DNA of 64,000 nucleotides from Lacrimispora saccharolytica (lineage in GTDB: Bacteria; Bacillota; Clostridia; Lachnospirales; Lachnospiraceae), in NCBI GenBank assembly GCA_021531795.1, contig JADYUL010000006.1:1-64000 (forward strand), written 5' to 3'. Under the pieces are notes generated by a model. The model was not told the origin of the DNA. It ran no database searches and worked only from the letters and a program-made list of their open reading frames with translations. Below, in pieces: positions 55,275 through 63,275 of the stretch. The position numbers and the translations under genes were made by a program. Each line of letters starts with the position of its first letter. Position 1 is the first letter of the stretch.

Positions 55275-56163
55275 TCAGTTCCCTCCTTCTTGCCTTAAGC
55301 AGGATGAAGTTTACGATCATTATAAAAATATAGAGGACCAAACCGACGGTAAACAGTACCCTGCGGTGAAGTCCCTCCGCATATCCCATCTCACTGACAA
55401 TCTGCGTGGTCAGAGTTCGGACTGAGTTGAAGGGTAGGGGGATGTTGACGGCACCACCGGCCACCATATTGATAGCCATGGCTTCGCCAAGGGCTCGTCC
55501 GACTCCGAGCACCACGCCTGTCAGTAGTCCCGATTTAGCAGCCGGAACAACCACCTTCCAGATTGTCTGCATCTTGGTTGCTCCAAGCGCTAAGGACGCA
55601 TATCTTAAGCTGTCATTCACAGCCTGAAGGGATGATGCCGATACACTGATTACTGTTGGTAGAATCATTATCGCAAGCACAATTACTGCCGCAAGAAGAT
55701 TCGCTCCACCCGTAAACTGATGTGTCTCATTTCCTGCAAATATCGCTTTTTCAAGCCTATACATAAGAGGACTTAATACCATCATACCGATGAGTCCGTA
55801 GATTACTGACGGAATAGCCGCCAGAAGTTCAACTGCCGAAGATACCACAGAACGTGTAATTCGATCTGCTATTTCCGATAGAAAAACTGCTGTGCAAAGA
55901 CCTATCGGTACACCGATAATAATCGACGCAAAAGTAGAAACAAGCGACGATAGTATTATAAAAAATATACCGTAGCTTGGTTCTTCTGCTGTTGGCCGCC
56001 ATGAAGTTGTAAATAACAGCTTGCCGATACCTACCTCTCTTGCGGCCGGGATACCCTTGGCCACAAGATAGAAGGTTATCGAGGCAACCGCCAGAATCGC
56101 AATTGCTGCACAGATTGTAAATATGGTTTTTGCTGTCTGTTCTATGACTTTTCGTCTTTTCAT
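55267..56163 (-). CDS. pstC: phosphate ABC transporter permease PstC
   Basis: Partner permease, 298 aa, six membrane helices, with the EAA-type loop LQAVNDSLRYASLALGATK and the segment GVGRALGEAMAI near the end. The ATG at 56163 has GGAG 6 nt upstream; a GTG eight codons earlier is less likely. Confidence 0.95.
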   Translation of the reverse strand: MKRRKVIEQTAKTIFTICAAIAILAVASITFYLVAKGIPAAREVGIGKLLFTTSWRPTAEEPSYGIFFIILSSLVSTFASIIIGVPIGLCTAVFLSEIADRITRSVVSSAVELLAAIPSVIYGLIGMMVLSPLMYRLEKAIFAGNETHQFTGGANLLAAVIVLAIMILPTVISVSASSLQAVNDSLRYASLALGATKMQTIWKVVVPAAKSGLLTGVVLGVGRALGEAMAINMVAGGAVNIPLPFNSVRTLTTQIVSEMGYAEGLHRRVLFTVGLVLYIFIMIVNFILLKARRRELNE

Positions 56164-56203
56164 TGCTAACTCCGGAAAACAATGCACTCAGTTGTGAGCG
56201 TTT

Positions 56204-57136
56204 TTACTGTGGAATGATAAGTCCTACAGACTTGATTACGTCCTTACCTGCATCAGATGAGATATAGTCAAACCAGCCCTTAACAAGGTCATTCTGAGCT
56301 GAAATCTCGCCGTTGGTAGCCATTACGAAGGGCCTTGAAAGAAGGTAATCGCCTGCGATGATGTTGGCCTCTGTAGGCTCAACCGAATCGATGGCAACAG
56401 CCTTGATTGACTCGTCAACTACATCGAGTGAAACATAACCGATGGCTCCGGGAGTTGCTGCAACCTTAGCCTTAACGCCACCTGTTGAATCAAGCTCCTG
56501 TGCGTACTTGCAGGCATCCTTAACCTCAAGAAGCTCCTCGAAGGCATCTCTTGTACCTGAACCTGACTCACGGCCGATAACTACGATAACTTCGTCATTG
56601 CCGCCAAGATCAGACCAGTTAGTAATCTCACCCTTGTAGATTGCTGCAAGCTTGTCAGCAGGAATGTCGCTAACTGAGTTAGCAGGGTCAACGATTACTG
56701 CAATACCATCGATTGCTACGACGTTCTCAACAGCGCCGCCTGCAACCTCTTCGTCCTTAAGGTGACGAGATGAGTTACCGATATCTACAGAACCGCTTGC
56801 AAGTGACTCAAGACCTGCACCTGAACCTGTATATTCAACTGTTACTGTAACTCCGGGATATGTTTCCATGAAGCTCTCGCTCATAGCTTCGCAAAGCTTC
56901 TCCATAGAGGTTGAACCTGCAAGAGATATTGTGCCTGAAAGATCAGCTGCCGGTGCCTCCTCTGTAGCTTCAGCCTCGCCAGAGGCTGTATCCTCAACTG
57001 TGTCCTCAGTTGTTTCCTCTGTTGCTTCTGTTGTTTCTGCTGTTTCTGCGCTTGCTGTCTGATCTGCTGAACCACAACCAATAAGAGCAGCTGTCATTGT
57101 AAGTGACATAAGTAATGCTAATAACTTCTTTTTCAT
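56204..57136 (-). CDS. pstS: phosphate-binding lipoprotein PstS
   Basis: Extracellular phosphate receptor of the Pst importer. The 310-aa precursor has a signal peptide and lipobox with C21 (AALIGC), then an acidic, Thr- and Glu-rich tether of about 45 residues, then the PBP fold with the phosphate-binding SLAGSTSME, IGNSSRHL and GRESGSGTRDAFEE. It is the first gene of pstSCAB-phoU, with PhoP-box-like repeats and a large palindrome array upstream. Confidence 0.96.
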   Translation of the reverse strand: MKKKLLALLMSLTMTAALIGCGSADQTASAETAETTEATEETTEDTVEDTASGEAEATEEAPAADLSGTISLAGSTSMEKLCEAMSESFMETYPGVTVTVEYTGSGAGLESLASGSVDIGNSSRHLKDEEVAGGAVENVVAIDGIAVIVDPANSVSDIPADKLAAIYKGEITNWSDLGGNDEVIVVIGRESGSGTRDAFEELLEVKDACKYAQELDSTGGVKAKVAATPGAIGYVSLDVVDESIKAVAIDSVEPTEANIIAGDYLLSRPFVMATNGEISAQNDLVKGWFDYISSDAGKDVIKSVGLIIPQ

Positions 57137-57194
57137 AATTCTTCTCTCCTTATTTCAATTGGTAATTTAAACCTTGCGCTTCAGTTCAATAAGG

Positions 57195-57249
57195 ATAATA
57201 AAGGGGGAATGTAAAGTAAGTTACCTGTGACTCGTAAATAGTATGTAAA
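57195..57249 (-). promoter_or_regulatory. PhoP/PhoB box and -10 region of pstS
   Basis: On the minus strand TTTACA (57244-57249) and TTTACG (57233-57238) are direct repeats at an exact 11-nt period, the spacing of Bacillus PhoP boxes (TTAACA-N5). A further TTTACA lies at 57210-57215, and TATTAT (57195-57200) may be the -10. This fits activation by the PhoB encoded 6 kb downstream. Confidence 0.65.
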
Positions 57250-57311
57250 GTTTGGGTAAGGGGGTCTGGAGTGCTTGATTTGATTGATATGGGGTGTTTT
57301 CGAGGAATTTT

Positions 57312-57563
57312 GATGTATTTCACTATGATTTGCGCGGAGATTCGCTTGGAGTTTGGGCTAAGTGGCATCGCGGGTTGCTTAATTTGTTTGATTTCGAGGG
57401 ATGGATACATCGGGATTGCCTGATTTTGTGGAGTTTTGATGTATTTCACTATGATTTGCGCGGAGATTCGCTTGGAGTTTGGGCTAAGTGGCATCGCGGG
57501 TTGCTTAAATTGATAGATTTCGAGGGTTGGATACATCGGGATTGCTTGATTTTGTGGAGTTCC
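57312..57563. repeat. 126-nt tandem duplication inside cluster 2
   Basis: The segment from GATGTATTTCACTATG onward occurs at 57312 and again at 57438, an exact 126-nt period that includes one 40-nt unit and its 86-nt linker. The two copies are nearly identical, so this duplication is recent. Cluster 1 has a single copy of the linker. Confidence 0.9.
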
Positions 57564-57832
57564 GATGTATTCTTTTGGGGGATACATCGGAATCTGATGT
57601 TCTTGGGGCATCCCGATGTATCCGGAATGTGTGGTTTCTGGAACATACATCGGAAATGCCTGATTTAGGACCTTTCCGATGTATTGTTACTCTAGTTTCA
57701 GTAGGCGATACATCGGGATTGAGATTGCTATTCCCATCCCGATGTACGGAAGTCCAAATCTTAATTAAATATACATCGGGATGGGCCAATACAGGTCATT
57801 TCCGATGTATCGCCCAAAATTGCCAAAACAAA

Positions 57833-58312
57833 ATACATCGGAATTCAGTAATTCATAGCCATCCCGATGTATCAAAATCCAGCATACATCGGAAACCCAA
57901 GTTTTCTTCCAATCCCGATGTATTTCAATTAATTTCCCGCGATTCTACCTATCCGCCCTCGCAGCATACTCCCGCGCGAGCAAGCAAAAACAAACAAAAT
58001 ACATCGGAATTCAGTAATTCATAACCATCCCGATGTATCAAAATCCAGTATACATCGGAAACCCAGGTTTTCTTCCAATCCCGATGTATTTCATATTAAT
58101 TTCCCGCGAACATACTTATACTCCCTCGCAGCCTACTCCCGCGCAAGCAGGCAAAAACAAACAAAATACATCGGAATTCAGTAATTCATAACCATCCCGA
58201 TGTATCAAAGTCCAGCATACATCGGAAATCCAGGTTTTCTTCCAATCCCGATGTATTTTAATAATTTCCCGCGGTTCTACCTATCCACTCTCGAAAGCTA
58301 CTCCCGCGCAAG
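57833..58312. repeat. 166-167-nt tandem triplication inside cluster 2
   Basis: A block of two 40-nt units plus a GC-rich linker (with CTACTCCCGCGC and AAACAAACAAA) starts at 57833, 57999 and 58166. Copies are nearly identical. In cluster 1 the matching block is present as degenerate pieces. Confidence 0.92.
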
Positions 58313-58322
58313 TCAACCTTCA

Positions 58323-59267
58323 TCAGGTAGATTTCAATCCACTCAGTAGTGAGCGCATGTGAGCCTTGTACTCAACCAGGCGGCGGGTCTTCTGCAGCAT
58401 TTTAAGATCACGCTCACTGCCGCCGCCTCGGTTTATCACATATGGTCCCATATATACCCAGATTTCTTTAAGCTTGTGAAGTACATTTATTTCACTGTCG
58501 AATTCTACCCGATATGCTTCGCAGATATCCGACATGTAATCCATAAGCTCGCCTCCTGTAGGACACGAACCACCTTTTATTTCCCTAAATATCGCAGGAT
58601 TAGCCACCATTCCCCGTCCGATCATAATTGCATTGATTTCGGTATTACTCTTTATTACTTTATTATCAACAGTACAAATATCCCCATTGTACACAACCGG
58701 ATTCCTGCTATTTACAAGCGCATACTCAAATGCAGCCATATCAGGCACGCCTTTATACATCTGTCTGCCCACCCTGGGATGAACGATTAGCTCCGACAAG
58801 GAATACCTGTTATACAGATCAAGCAGTGCCGCCCATTCGCCGACATCGCTGAATCCAACCCTCGTCTTAACCGACAATCTATATGGAAATCCATCTGTTA
58901 TCCTGTCCAAAAACTCCTTTAACAGCTCAAGGTCCTTAAGTGCCCCGGCGCCTCTTCCCTTGGAAACCACAGTCCCGGACGGGCACCCGAAATTCAGATT
59001 GAATTCCTCGTATCCATATTCCTCATGCAGAAGGTGGGTCAACTTAAGAAAGCCCTCCGCATCCATTGTCAGAATCTGAGGCACCAAATCGATTCCTTCA
59101 TTGTGCGAAGGAGTCAGTTGAGCTCGCTCTTTTGCCGAAATAACAATCTTCTCGTAGGGACTTATAAAGGGCGCAAAATACTTGTCCGCGCCACCGAAAT
59201 GACGCGCAAGCGCGTTGCGATATATGTAAGTGGTGATGCCCTCCAGGGGCGCTTGATACAGTTTCAT
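58323..59267 (-). CDS. dus: tRNA-dihydrouridine synthase family protein
   Basis: FMN enzyme that reduces uridine in tRNA. The 314-aa TIM-barrel protein starts MKLYQAPLEGITTYIYRN, has the catalytic Cys C95 in NLNFGCPSG with the following SKGRGAGAL, and the FMN-binding IMIGRGMVANP. Which uridine it modifies cannot be told. It lies 3 nt after the DUF3592 gene, and its stop abuts cluster 2. Confidence 0.93.
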   Translation of the reverse strand: MKLYQAPLEGITTYIYRNALARHFGGADKYFAPFISPYEKIVISAKERAQLTPSHNEGIDLVPQILTMDAEGFLKLTHLLHEEYGYEEFNLNFGCPSGTVVSKGRGAGALKDLELLKEFLDRITDGFPYRLSVKTRVGFSDVGEWAALLDLYNRYSLSELIVHPRVGRQMYKGVPDMAAFEYALVNSRNPVVYNGDICTVDNKVIKSNTEINAIMIGRGMVANPAIFREIKGGSCPTGGELMDYMSDICEAYRVEFDSEINVLHKLKEIWVYMGPYVINRGGGSERDLKMLQKTRRLVEYKAHMRSLLSGLKST

Positions 59268-59270
59268 GGC

Positions 59271-59966
59271 TTACAGGTCGAGCGAATCCACATCGATGTA
59301 GTATTTGCTGTAATTGCCGTCCAGGATGTAGACCGAAATTGGCCGACCTAAATACTGATTCGGGTCGAACCACACATTGCCGCTCATAAACACATGCTCC
59401 TCGCCCGTAAACGTATCCTCGTAGCGGCACTCCAGACGCCAAGGATGACGGTTGTTGACCGAATAATTCCTGTTGATTTTGCCGCCCGTCACCTCAGCAG
59501 TGATCCTTTTCCCTTCTTCGTATATGCGGGAAAAACGCTTGCCTCGGGATACAATGACTACAATCAGGATTATGGCCACAACTAAGAAAGGGACTGCTAC
59601 TACACCAAAGATTATTGCAGGAAGGTATAGAAGTGTGCTTGTCCTGACATCATAGTAGTCCTCGGGATTGACCAAAACGGGGATTATTTTGCCCTCGTAC
59701 ATACTGCTGCTGTATTCGTTTAGCAGTTGTTCCAGGCTCTGACCCTCAACTTCATATTTAACGGCTGTCCTTCGTCTGTACTTTGAATCGGTATTACTTC
59801 GGACAGTGTCAAAACCGGTAATCTCGGCTGTTGTCTGAATGTAAGTTCTCGCGATTTTGCCGGAATGAGAAGCTAAAAGTGCTGCAACAATAATAAAAAT
59901 CACTCCGATTACTCCGAAAATGAGCGCTAATACCTTCTCAATAAAATAATTGTTGGTCTTTTTCAT
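59271..59966 (-). CDS. DUF3592 membrane protein
   Basis: A 231-aa protein with two helices (about 10-32 and 112-138) and two beta-rich soluble segments, each containing the DUF3592 pattern (AEITGFDTV with VKYEVEGQ; AEVTGGKIN with LECRYEDTFTGEEH). The family function is unknown. It is coupled to dus by a 3-nt gap. Confidence 0.82.
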   Translation of the reverse strand: MKKTNNYFIEKVLALIFGVIGVIFIIVAALLASHSGKIARTYIQTTAEITGFDTVRSNTDSKYRRRTAVKYEVEGQSLEQLLNEYSSSMYEGKIIPVLVNPEDYYDVRTSTLLYLPAIIFGVVAVPFLVVAIILIVVIVSRGKRFSRIYEEGKRITAEVTGGKINRNYSVNNRHPWRLECRYEDTFTGEEHVFMSGNVWFDPNQYLGRPISVYILDGNYSKYYIDVDSLDL

Positions 59967-59981
59967 GGCCCCTCCCTTTTT

Positions 59982-60206
59982 CTAGTATTCTTTTGTAACA
60001 GAACTCAAATCATACATTTCCATGAATTCATCTAAATCCTGTCCATTCCTTATCAGTATAACCTCTGTAAAATGACCGGTCTGCTTATCCTTAAATCCGG
60101 CAATCTGTTCTCCATTACAAATAGAGCACTTCAGAACTGGCCTCTCCTTTTCAGGATTATATTCAACTAAAGGTATTGATGTTTTTTTCTTTATAAATAT
60201 GCCCAT
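59982..60206 (-). CDS. small conserved-looking CxxC protein
   Basis: A 74-aa protein starting MGIFIKKKTSIPLVEYN with one CxxC pair (KCSICNGEQ) and an acidic C-terminus. It looks like a small protein common in Lachnospiraceae, but I cannot name a function. The frame continues to an ATG at 60272 that would add 22 hydrophobic residues; neither start has a strong ribosome site, and I prefer the shorter one because the extra part looks unconstrained. Confidence 0.6.
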   Translation of the reverse strand: MGIFIKKKTSIPLVEYNPEKERPVLKCSICNGEQIAGFKDKQTGHFTEVILIRNGQDLDEFMEMYDLSSVTKEY

Positions 60207-60290
60207 ATATTCAGTATAAATACAGTAACATAGAATAGCAACAATACCTTTATTTTGAATACTTATATACATTCCAGCTTATTCAATGCA

Positions 60291-62681
60291 CTATTCCTCA
60301 CGAATTGGCACAGAAATCGTATTATCATCCATAATTTCAAAAATCATCTCATCCCTATTTTTCACAGGTCTACCGACAAATCTGAATCCATGTTCAAAGT
60401 AATCCATAAGCAAAATGCAAGTTGCCGAAAAATTCTCATGTTCAAAATGTTCTTCGTTATCTCGATAAGCAGATCTAGGATCCTGAAGGAATTTATAAAA
60501 CAATGTTAAAGATTCTTTGTTCATCATATAATCCGGTTCAAATTCATCAACTCGATATACATCCAGCATAACCTTATAAAACTGCAAAGGGTAATGAAGC
60601 TTGTACCATGCCATTCTCCATCCGCTTAACACATACGCATATGAATGAGCCCTTGGAAATAAATACTTCACCTTTTCACATGATTCTACAAACCATGTTG
60701 GTACGCCTTGTGCTATCAGTTTTTCTCTCCATTCAGGCCATAATCTTGCTCTGTTACGGGAAACCATTCCCTTTCGTACCTCTTCCGCAAGCGCAAAAGC
60801 CTCTTTTTCCGCAATACCATGAGATATAAACATATCAAATACGTCATCTCTATTTGCAAGAACATCACTGATGCTCACACCATTTTCTTCAATAAGATTT
60901 TTAGCGTTCTCATTCCAGGTATCCGTGCCATGCATAAGAGACGATAATTTTACTAAATCATCAAAAGATTTTGGCCTTGCTATCTTCAATGCATCTAATA
61001 CAAAACTATTTGAAAACTCCAGAATACCTGCACATGCTGGTAATCCGTCTCTAGGACACTCAAACATATTCATAACCCCTGTATCATCAGTGCTGATTGT
61101 CCTAGGATCAACTCCGGTAATATCGGCAAGACGCTTTATTACTTCGGGTGCATTATGTCCAAGAACATCCATTTTAATCACAAGATGATCGATTGAATGA
61201 TAATCTACTCCTGACGTAATAATAGGTTCATCAATTGTACCTATATTATATACAGGTAAGACATCTGTTGAATCTATTCCTTCTGGTAAAAGGATAATCC
61301 CTCCAGGATGCTGACCTCTTCCATAAACAGTATCGGCCATAGCCTCAGCCACATCATACTTCCTTTTCTTTGCATTCCTATTATCTGACCCCTCGATTTT
61401 ACGTAAAGCGCGCAAATCACCATAACTAGAAAAAGTTCCAGCTTTAATTACAGTGCCAACACCTGGTGCATCCTTATATGCCTCATGAACTTTTGACTGA
61501 ACTGCTGAACTATAGTTTAAATCAATGTCAGGCTCTTTATTTCCGTTGAATCCGTAGAAAAAATAAGGACACATATTTGTCTTTACTGGATCAACTTCGT
61601 TAAAACCGCAAAGAAATGCAACAAGAGAAGTTCCTACAGTCCCTCTGCTTCCGATTTCAAAATCTTCGATTCCTAATCTATCCTTAATATCCTTAATCTG
61701 CAAAAACATATATTCTGTTCCCGTATACTTTACAGCATTTAATTCCCACTCAAGGCGCTTTTGATATTTCTCATTTTCATATAACCCCATTCTTTTCAGT
61801 GCTTTTTCACAAATATCCCTAAGTATACTATTCTGATTCTTTATACTTGGACAATACTTGACACTTGCAAAAGGATAAATCTGATCACACTTATCAGCTA
61901 TACGATTACTGTTTTCGACAACAAGTTGGTAAGAAGTTTCATTATCAAATTCCAGTACCTCTGTAAATAGTTTACTCATAGAATCTGTGTCATGAAGTTT
62001 ATATTGGTAGTATGTTTCATCTGATTCTATTTTTCCAGTTAATACCTCAAAAGCCAGTCTTGTAGAATCTGAGCCAAGATAAAATGGGCCTCCAACTGCT
62101 ACCGGAATAATCTTATTTTCATTAGCAAGATCAAATAATAATTTTGCAAGTTTTTTGTCACATCCAGGCTGAATTTCTATATAATCTAAAATCTTTAATA
62201 TGTTCTTTACATATTCCTGCTCGGATGCTTCTTCAATGCTTGCATACCCCAAGTTCTTATAGTTCAGAAGGAATCTCTGAAGAATTCCGTTTTCTCTTCC
62301 ACTTCCAAGTAACAGTCCATCATGTTTATTTGCAATTTGATTCAGATTAAGACAATAGTTTTTTGTTTCAGTTTCGTAGATAAGTTCATATAAATTCTTC
62401 TTACCAATATCATTACAGACAAGAATTGAAATATATCCATAATCGTCAATATCATATCCGCTCTCATCGACTGGCATCTCTTTACCATAAACCAACTTCA
62501 AATCTGGTTTTGTATATGAAAAATAATGTGCTAATTCGCCATAGGCCCCAACAGTTTCAATATCTGTCACCGCCATTGCTTTCATGCCTTTTTCAACTAC
62601 GGCTTCTATCCATTTTGACGGTGATCCTACTCCCATATTTATGCTATGACCTGTATGACAAGCTAATTCGACTCTTTCCAT
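60291..62681 (-). CDS. truncated PolC-like DNA polymerase III alpha paralogue
   Basis: A 796-aa C-family polymerase closer to PolC than to DnaE, but far shorter than PolC (about 1440 aa). The catalytic core is intact: GSRGTVGTS (344-352), PDIDLN with D385 and D387, KMDVLGHN with D505, HPGG (458-461), SLMHGTDTW and FPRAHSYAYV. It lacks the N-terminal OB domain, the inserted 3'-5' exonuclease and the Cys4 zinc site before PDIDLN. The PHP part is decayed (ACH for HxH, TDI for TDH). It stops at ISVPIREE, before the PolC helix-hairpin-helix. AAGGAG lies before the ATG. The gene is visibly AT-richer than its left-hand neighbours. Confidence 0.88.
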   Translation of the reverse strand: MERVELACHTGHSINMGVGSPSKWIEAVVEKGMKAMAVTDIETVGAYGELAHYFSYTKPDLKLVYGKEMPVDESGYDIDDYGYISILVCNDIGKKNLYELIYETETKNYCLNLNQIANKHDGLLLGSGRENGILQRFLLNYKNLGYASIEEASEQEYVKNILKILDYIEIQPGCDKKLAKLLFDLANENKIIPVAVGGPFYLGSDSTRLAFEVLTGKIESDETYYQYKLHDTDSMSKLFTEVLEFDNETSYQLVVENSNRIADKCDQIYPFASVKYCPSIKNQNSILRDICEKALKRMGLYENEKYQKRLEWELNAVKYTGTEYMFLQIKDIKDRLGIEDFEIGSRGTVGTSLVAFLCGFNEVDPVKTNMCPYFFYGFNGNKEPDIDLNYSSAVQSKVHEAYKDAPGVGTVIKAGTFSSYGDLRALRKIEGSDNRNAKKRKYDVAEAMADTVYGRGQHPGGIILLPEGIDSTDVLPVYNIGTIDEPIITSGVDYHSIDHLVIKMDVLGHNAPEVIKRLADITGVDPRTISTDDTGVMNMFECPRDGLPACAGILEFSNSFVLDALKIARPKSFDDLVKLSSLMHGTDTWNENAKNLIEENGVSISDVLANRDDVFDMFISHGIAEKEAFALAEEVRKGMVSRNRARLWPEWREKLIAQGVPTWFVESCEKVKYLFPRAHSYAYVLSGWRMAWYKLHYPLQFYKVMLDVYRVDEFEPDYMMNKESLTLFYKFLQDPRSAYRDNEEHFEHENFSATCILLMDYFEHGFRFVGRPVKNRDEMIFEIMDDNTISVPIREE

Positions 62682-62706
62682 GTTCTTTCTCCTTATAAGA
62701 ATACCT

Positions 62707-62733
62707 ATTATACAGCCATTAAATCCGATACAA
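62707..62733 (-). promoter_or_regulatory. possible promoter of the PolC-like gene
   Basis: On the minus strand TTGTAT (62728-62733) and an exact TATAAT (62707-62712) are 15 nt apart, 25 nt before the start codon. The spacing is short. Confidence 0.4.
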
Positions 62734-62765
62734 TGTAGATCATTCTGAAATTCCCTTTTAACTCG

Positions 62766-63275
62766 TTATTCTTGCTCTTGTTGTGAAATCATCTCTACAA
62801 TTTCAACAGCCAATTCCTTATCAGTCATAATAGACAATTCAGAACCAGTTTTATCGATAACTCTTATATTGGAAAAATCTTCAAATGCACTAGATTCTAT
62901 TCGTTCAATGTCAGCCAACCTTATTGCCTTAATTTGGCTAAAAGAATCAAAAACCATAGCCTCAACCACATACTCCTTGCCGATAAGCCAATACAATGAT
63001 GAAACGTATTTATCTTGGTATATATCTGATAAATTGTACTGATGTTGTATTTCCGACAAAGAATTATTAACTTCATTGTCATCAGACTCGCTACTAACTT
63101 TATCAGAAGCTGTATCATCCATTGATGATGATTCATTAGATGTACTTACTTCAGAAGGAACATCAATAACCGGCTCTATATTGGTTATAGAACTAATATC
63201 ATCATTCTTGCTACAGCCACATAAGAAAGTAAAAGAAATCATAATAACTATCATAAAATAACGATTTGTTTTCAT
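62766..63275 (-). CDS. hypothetical lipoprotein
   Basis: A 169-aa precursor with a signal peptide and lipobox ending FLCGC, then a Ser- and Asp-rich tether of about 60 residues and a small mixed alpha/beta domain (about 85-165). I do not recognise the family. Its ATG overlaps the upstream stop as ATGA, so it is coupled to the FliG-C-like gene. Confidence 0.75.
   Translation of the reverse strand: MKTNRYFMIVIMISFTFLCGCSKNDDISSITNIEPVIDVPSEVSTSNESSSMDDTASDKVSSESDDNEVNNSLSEIQHQYNLSDIYQDKYVSSLYWLIGKEYVVEAMVFDSFSQIKAIRLADIERIESSAFEDFSNIRVIDKTGSELSIMTDKELAVEIVEMISQQEQE

Larger units (their letters stand above)
57290..58312. repeat. array of 40-nt inverted-repeat units (cluster 2)
   Basis: Non-coding region between pstS and dus. 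Units with arms ATACATCGG and CCGATGTAT lie at 57405-57444, 57531-57570, 57582-57621, 57645-57684, 57708-57747, 57771-57810, 57833-57872, 57884-57923, 57999-58038, 58050-58089, 58166-58205 and 58217-58256, with a damaged one ending near 57319. Every one of the twelve is 40 nt. Gaps are 86, 11, 23, 23, 23, 22, 11, 75, 11, 76 and 11 nt. Read backwards on the other strand, the order and loop sequences match cluster 1. Between pstS and the array (57137-57289) only the PhoP-box region is seen. Confidence 0.95.

Noticed and set aside
38816-57136. The 19-kb block as a transposon or genomic island bounded by inverted repeats
   Set aside because: The content is mostly core genes (mnmA, ptsI, pst-pho) and no transposase or integrase is present. 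The arrays may permit inversion but do not mark a mobile element.
57186-57650. A 154-codon minus-strand open frame with repeated IPMYP peptides, and similar frames of 94-165 codons across both arrays
   Set aside because: The frames and the IPMYP repeats follow directly from translating the palindromic arms (CCGATGTATCC). None has a ribosome site, and the reading frame does not explain conservation of 40-nt spacing on both strands.
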